Part shown: one piece after another, positions 60,600 to 64,000 of the stretch
How the letters are laid out: the number at the start of each line of letters is the position of its first letter
Position numbering within the stretch: position 1 is the stretch's first letter
Assembly (NCBI GenBank): GCA_035362335.1
Contig: DAOSDL010000002.1
Coordinates: 196,993 to 260,992, forward strand
Source: JAOSJT01 sp035362335
Lineage (GTDB): Bacteria > Bacteroidota > Ignavibacteria > SZUA-365
DNA: 64,000 bases
Reading direction: 5' to 3'
Notes under the pieces: generated by a model
What the model saw: the letters and a program-made list of their open reading frames with translations, nothing else
The model's database searches: none
Told to the model about the DNA's origin: nothing
Program-made: the position numbers and the translations under genes

Positions 60600-63354
60600 G
60601 CAGTTTCTCCAGTGTCAAACGGAAGGCCGCCTGTTTGTCGCGTTCGCGCGCCACCACATCGTCGGGCGCATTGGAGAGAAACTTCGCATTTCCCAGCTTG
60701 GAATCAATGCCTTTCAACAGCCCTGTCACGCGCTCGATTTCCTTGCCCAGGCGCTTGCGCTCCAGTTCGATGTCGATCAGGCCTTCCAGTGGAACGTACA
60801 CATCCGCTCCGGCCACCACAGCCGAGCCCGACAGGCGCGGTCGCGGCACATCGCTGCCGGCCGTCACCTGATCGATGCGTGCGAGACGGCGGAGAAAATG
60901 CGTGTTCGCTTCGATGGCGCGCAACTGTTCGTCGCTGGCGCATTTGATCACCACGTTGCAGGATTTGCCCGAGGGCACATTCATCTCGCCGAGGATGGTG
61001 CGCACGCCTTCGGTAAGCGATTGCAGGAAGGTCATGGATGCCACCGCATCGGGATTGATGTAGGACGCGTCGGCCTCGGGCAATCTGGATGCCATGATGC
61101 TGCGCCCTTCCCTGCCCGCGTCCATGTGATGCCAGATTTCCTCGGTGATGAACGGCATGACGGGATGCAGGAGTTGGAGAATACCATCGAACACGTACAG
61201 TGCGCGCGCGAGCGTCACGCGCTGCAACTCTTCGTCCTGCGAATACAGGCGATCCTTGATCAACTCGATATACCAATCGCAGAAGTCATGCCAGACGAAA
61301 TCGTAGAGCATTTTCGCCATGTCATTGGCGCGGAAGCGCGCCATGGTCTCTGACAAACCTGCGATGGTTTCGTGATAGCGGCTGAATATCCACTGATCCT
61401 CGAGGCCCATGTCCATCGCGGCACCCGCCGTGTCGACGCTGCCGTCGGCGCGTTGCCAGCGGCCGTCGCGATACAGCCATTCGCCCTTGTCCTCGACGCG
61501 CTGCTTGTTCATGAGCAAAAAGCGCCCGGCATTCCAGACCTTGTTGGCAAAATTTCTGCCAATCTCGCACTTCTGCGTGGAAAACAGCACGTCCTGTCCC
61601 AGCGGGGCGAGATAGGCCACAGTGAAACGCAACGCGTCTGCACCGTATTCGGCGATCACATCCAGCGGATCGGGAGAATTGCCGAGCGACTTGGACATTT
61701 TCCGTCCCTGCTCGTCGCGGATGATGCTGGTGAAATACACATCGTGGAAGGGCACGAGGTCGCGCGCCTCCTTGCGCGGCGATCCATCGGGCAAGGGAAT
61801 GTCGCCCATGAATTCCAGACCCGCCATGATCATGCGCGCCACCCAGAAGAAAATGATGTCGGGGCCGGTGACCAGCAGACTGGTGGGATAGAAATACCGC
61901 AAATCCGCCGAATCCTTGGGCCAATGCAACACGCTGAACGGCCAGAGCCAGGACGAGAACCAGGTGTCGAGCACATCCTCGTCCTGACGAACGTTATCGC
62001 CGCCGCAGGAGGGACACTGCGCAGGGCCTTCGTGCAACGCATCCTGCCATCCGCAGGCGTCGCAGTGAAACACAGGGATGCGATGGCCCCACCAGAGCTG
62101 TCGCGAGATGGTCCAGTCGCGGATATTGGTCATCCAGTGTTCGTACGTCTTGGTCCAGCGCTCGGGATGGAAGCGCACAACGCCGTCGCGCACCACTTGC
62201 AACGCGGGCTCGGCGAGTGAACGCATGCTCACGAACCACTGATCCGAAAGGTAGGGTTCGATAGCCACGTCGGTGCGGTCGCTGTATCCCACGCTGTGCG
62301 TGTACTCCTCGATGCGCTCGAGCAGGCCGCGTTCCTCGAGATCGGCCACGATGCGCTTCCGTGCCTCGTAGCGCTCCAGTCCGGCGTAGGCTCCGCCGAG
62401 TTCGTTGATCGAGGCATCGACATTCATCACGTTGATCTGCGGCAGATTGTGTCGCTGCCCCACTTCGAAATCGTTGGGGTCATGCGCCGGTGTGATTTTC
62501 ACCACACCGGTTCCGAAACTCGCGTCGACATAGCTGTCCGCGACCACGGGGATTTCCCTGTCCATGAGCGGCAGCAGTACGGTGCGACCCACAAGATGTT
62601 TGTAGCGCTCGTCATCGGGATGCACGGCCACAGCGGTGTCGCCGAGCATGGTTTCGGGGCGCGTCGTGGCAACGACGAGGAATTGCTCGCCGCTGGGCAC
62701 ACCGTCGACCATGACGGGGTAGCGCAAATGCCAGAGTTTGCCTTGCTGCTCTTTGTACACCACCTCTTCGTCCGACAACGCGGTATGCGCCACGGGATCC
62801 CAGTTGATGATGCGCTTGCCGCGGTAAATGAGTCCCTTGCGATAGAGGCGGATGAACACCTCGCGCACGGCGTACGACAGCTCCGGATCCATGGTGAATA
62901 CCGTGCGATCCCAATCGCAGGTCACGCCGAGTTTGCGCAACTGGCGGATGATGATGTCGCCGTACTTCTCGCGCCATTCCCACACGCGTTCGAGGAAGCG
63001 CTCGCGGCCGAGATCGTGCCGCGATACGCCTTCATCGCGCTTGAGCGTTTTCTCCACCACCGTCTGTGTGGCAATGCCGGCGTGATCCGTGCCCGGAATC
63101 CAGCAGGCGAGATCGCCCGACAGCCGCCGATAGCGCAGGAAGATGTCCTGCAGCGTGTTGTTGAGCACATGGCCCATGGTGAGCATGCCGGTGATATTCG
63201 GCGGCGGGATCACGATGGTGAATGGCTGCCGCGCCGCATCAGGTTCGGCATGGAACAGGCGCTGCTCTTCCCAAAAGGCATACCAGGCATCCTCCACCTG
63301 CGCGGGATCGTAGGCGGAAGCGAGAGACGGGGTGTGGACGGTCGTGTCCGACAT
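60568..63354 (-). CDS. valS: Valyl-tRNA synthetase
   Basis: 928 residues from MSDTTVHTPSLASA; GGAG lies about 6 nt upstream. A class I synthetase charging tRNA-Val. The HIGH-type signature is PPNITGMLTMGH and KMSKS is intact (GRKMSKSLGNS). The CP1 editing domain (TTRPETMLGDTAVAVHP), a zinc-knuckle-like CDACGW...CPSCGGD and the anticodon-binding domain are present. The C-terminal coiled coil (about 850-925, LIDIELERKRLGKEIERV) is typical of ValRS and separates it from IleRS. The 3' end overlaps the next gene. Confidence 0.97.
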   Translation of the reverse strand: MSDTTVHTPSLASAYDPAQVEDAWYAFWEEQRLFHAEPDAARQPFTIVIPPPNITGMLTMGHVLNNTLQDIFLRYRRLSGDLACWIPGTDHAGIATQTVVEKTLKRDEGVSRHDLGRERFLERVWEWREKYGDIIIRQLRKLGVTCDWDRTVFTMDPELSYAVREVFIRLYRKGLIYRGKRIINWDPVAHTALSDEEVVYKEQQGKLWHLRYPVMVDGVPSGEQFLVVATTRPETMLGDTAVAVHPDDERYKHLVGRTVLLPLMDREIPVVADSYVDASFGTGVVKITPAHDPNDFEVGQRHNLPQINVMNVDASINELGGAYAGLERYEARKRIVADLEERGLLERIEEYTHSVGYSDRTDVAIEPYLSDQWFVSMRSLAEPALQVVRDGVVRFHPERWTKTYEHWMTNIRDWTISRQLWWGHRIPVFHCDACGWQDALHEGPAQCPSCGGDNVRQDEDVLDTWFSSWLWPFSVLHWPKDSADLRYFYPTSLLVTGPDIIFFWVARMIMAGLEFMGDIPLPDGSPRKEARDLVPFHDVYFTSIIRDEQGRKMSKSLGNSPDPLDVIAEYGADALRFTVAYLAPLGQDVLFSTQKCEIGRNFANKVWNAGRFLLMNKQRVEDKGEWLYRDGRWQRADGSVDTAGAAMDMGLEDQWIFSRYHETIAGLSETMARFRANDMAKMLYDFVWHDFCDWYIELIKDRLYSQDEELQRVTLARALYVFDGILQLLHPVMPFITEEIWHHMDAGREGRSIMASRLPEADASYINPDAVASMTFLQSLTEGVRTILGEMNVPSGKSCNVVIKCASDEQLRAIEANTHFLRRLARIDQVTAGSDVPRPRLSGSAVVAGADVYVPLEGLIDIELERKRLGKEIERVTGLLKGIDSKLGNAKFLSNAPDDVVARERDKQAAFRLTLEKLHANLHSLDQD

Positions 63355-63559
63355 GAAAACTCCGGATATCGGTCGATGATGGTACAACGTACTTCCTTCC
63401 CGCTGCGCGGGCGGAATAAATAAGATACGGTTTTTCAGGGAAATGATGGGATAGCGCTACAAGCTGCTCACCGCCTCCGTCGCAGAAGCCATCCATGGAG
63501 CGGAGAGGAAATGACGAGGGCGCTTCCCGCTCGAATCCTGCCGGCTGGCTGAGTGCGTG
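63355..63559. other. Gap upstream of valS
   Basis: Part of the 447-bp gene-free stretch 63355-63801. A valS promoter is expected here but none is convincing. Within it, 63498-63540 (GCGGAGAGGAAATGACGAGG...) is a partial direct duplicate of 63591-63633 (GCGGAGAGGAAGTGTTGAGG...). Confidence 0.5.
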
Positions 63560-63800
63560 ATACATTTGAAGAGATGAAAGAGAGCGGAGAGAGCGGAGAG
63601 GAAGTGTTGAGGTCGCTTCCCGCGCGATCCGTGCGCCCCCACCGCAATCGAGTCAACTGAAGGGCGCAGAGACTCTTAGCCGCGAACCCTCCGAGCCCTC
63701 GGTGTTCGCGAAGCCCTCTGGGTACTCTGTGTTCCCGCGAAGCCCCTCCTTACTCTCACCACCTCACTACTCTCATTCTTCACCGTATTACTCGATTACG
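63560..63800. repeat. Dispersed intergenic repeat, copy B
   Basis: This shares boundaries and internal word order with 32641-32964: ATACATTTGAAGAG at the left, GATCCGTGCGC, GAGTCAACTGAAGG, CGGTGTTCGCGAAGCCCTC, GTTCCCGCGAAGC, and CTACTCTCATTCTTCACC at the right. As with copy A, the right end touches the stop codon of a minus-strand gene. Confidence 0.7.
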
Positions 63801-63801
63801 C

Positions 63802-64000
63802 TCATCTCACCACAGTAAAGCGGCGCACCGCAAACACCTCGCCGCCCGTCAGGCGTAGCATGTAGCTGCCGGGTTCGAGGCCGAGTGTGGCGGGGGTGAT
63901 GGTGAGCAGTACGCTCCGTGCGTTGAGGGGTCCGTCGAAGAGCAGCGCCCGCTCGCGGCCCAGCATGTCGTACACGCGCAGCGTCACCCGCCCTTTTTCC
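63802..64000 (-). CDS. C-terminal part of a T9SS cargo protein (5' end outside window)
   Basis: About 65 codons are visible; the gene continues past the window edge. VTLRVYDMLGRERALLFD, GLEPGSYMLRLTGG and VRRFTVVR are the last strands of a type A T9SS sorting domain. The passenger domain is not in the window. The stop codon directly abuts repeat copy B. Confidence 0.8.
   Translation of the reverse strand, partial: EKGRVTLRVYDMLGRERALLFDGPLNARSVLLTITPATLGLEPGSYMLRLTGGEVFAVRRFTVVR

Overview
This window is GC-rich (about 60%) and gene-dense. It comes from a Gram-negative member of the Bacteroidota/Chlorobi (FCB) supergroup. The evidence is the type IX secretion machinery (a PorZ-like propeller and a PorU-like C25 sortase), several secreted proteins with T9SS-type C-terminal sorting domains, a complete MoxR/Bat aerotolerance operon, an Omp28-type protein and outer-membrane beta-barrels. 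The high GC, sigma70-like promoters (TTGACC-17-TATATT) and AGGAGG ribosome sites argue against typical Bacteroidia. An Ignavibacteria/Kapabacteria-like lineage is my best inference, not a proof.

Layout. 1-5031 (+): the 3' part of a giant secreted multidomain protein. 5157-13497 (-): a tightly coupled run of a metallopeptidase/propeller/beta-barrel fusion, a PQQ-propeller lipoprotein, a PEGA protein, a PHP phosphoesterase, lumazine synthase (ribH) and PorZ. 13628-20216 (-): central metabolism and isoprenoids, namely type II IPP isomerase, polyprenyl synthase, HPr, enzyme I, glucose-6-phosphate isomerase and a second phosphoglucose/phosphomannose isomerase. 20422-23915 (-): deoC with two SPOR lipoproteins, then two beta-barrel paralogues. 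23978-32406 (-): the moxR-DUF58-batX-batA-batB-batC-batD-batE operon. 32965-34792: a radical SAM/SPASM protein divergent from an AlbA_2 regulator. 35160-38470 (+): gatE-gatD, an archaeal-type Glu-tRNA(Gln) amidotransferase. 38555-43718 (-): an FMN reductase, a MORN-like protein and the cmk-ispH-rpsA cluster. 44161-45561 (+): an Omp28/thioredoxin-like T9SS cargo. 45661-55105 (-): a Cys-rich exported protein, tRNA-Gln(CUG), the PorU-like protease, a glycosyltransferase and an asparagine-synthase-like protein. 55189-63354 (-): DsbD, a BNR-propeller T9SS cargo, a third CxC beta-barrel and valS. The window ends inside another T9SS cargo gene.

The genes fit three themes: cell-envelope and secretion (T9SS, Bat, barrels, DsbD, SPOR); isoprenoid and sugar-phosphate metabolism (ispH, fni, polyprenyl synthase, pgi, HPr/EI); and translation (gatDE, tRNA-Gln, valS, rpsA). 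The most unusual items are a bacterial gatDE pair, a dispersed ~300-bp intergenic repeat family, a three-member beta-barrel family with a conserved CxC loop, and a lipase-like domain whose nucleophile serine codon is replaced by glycine.
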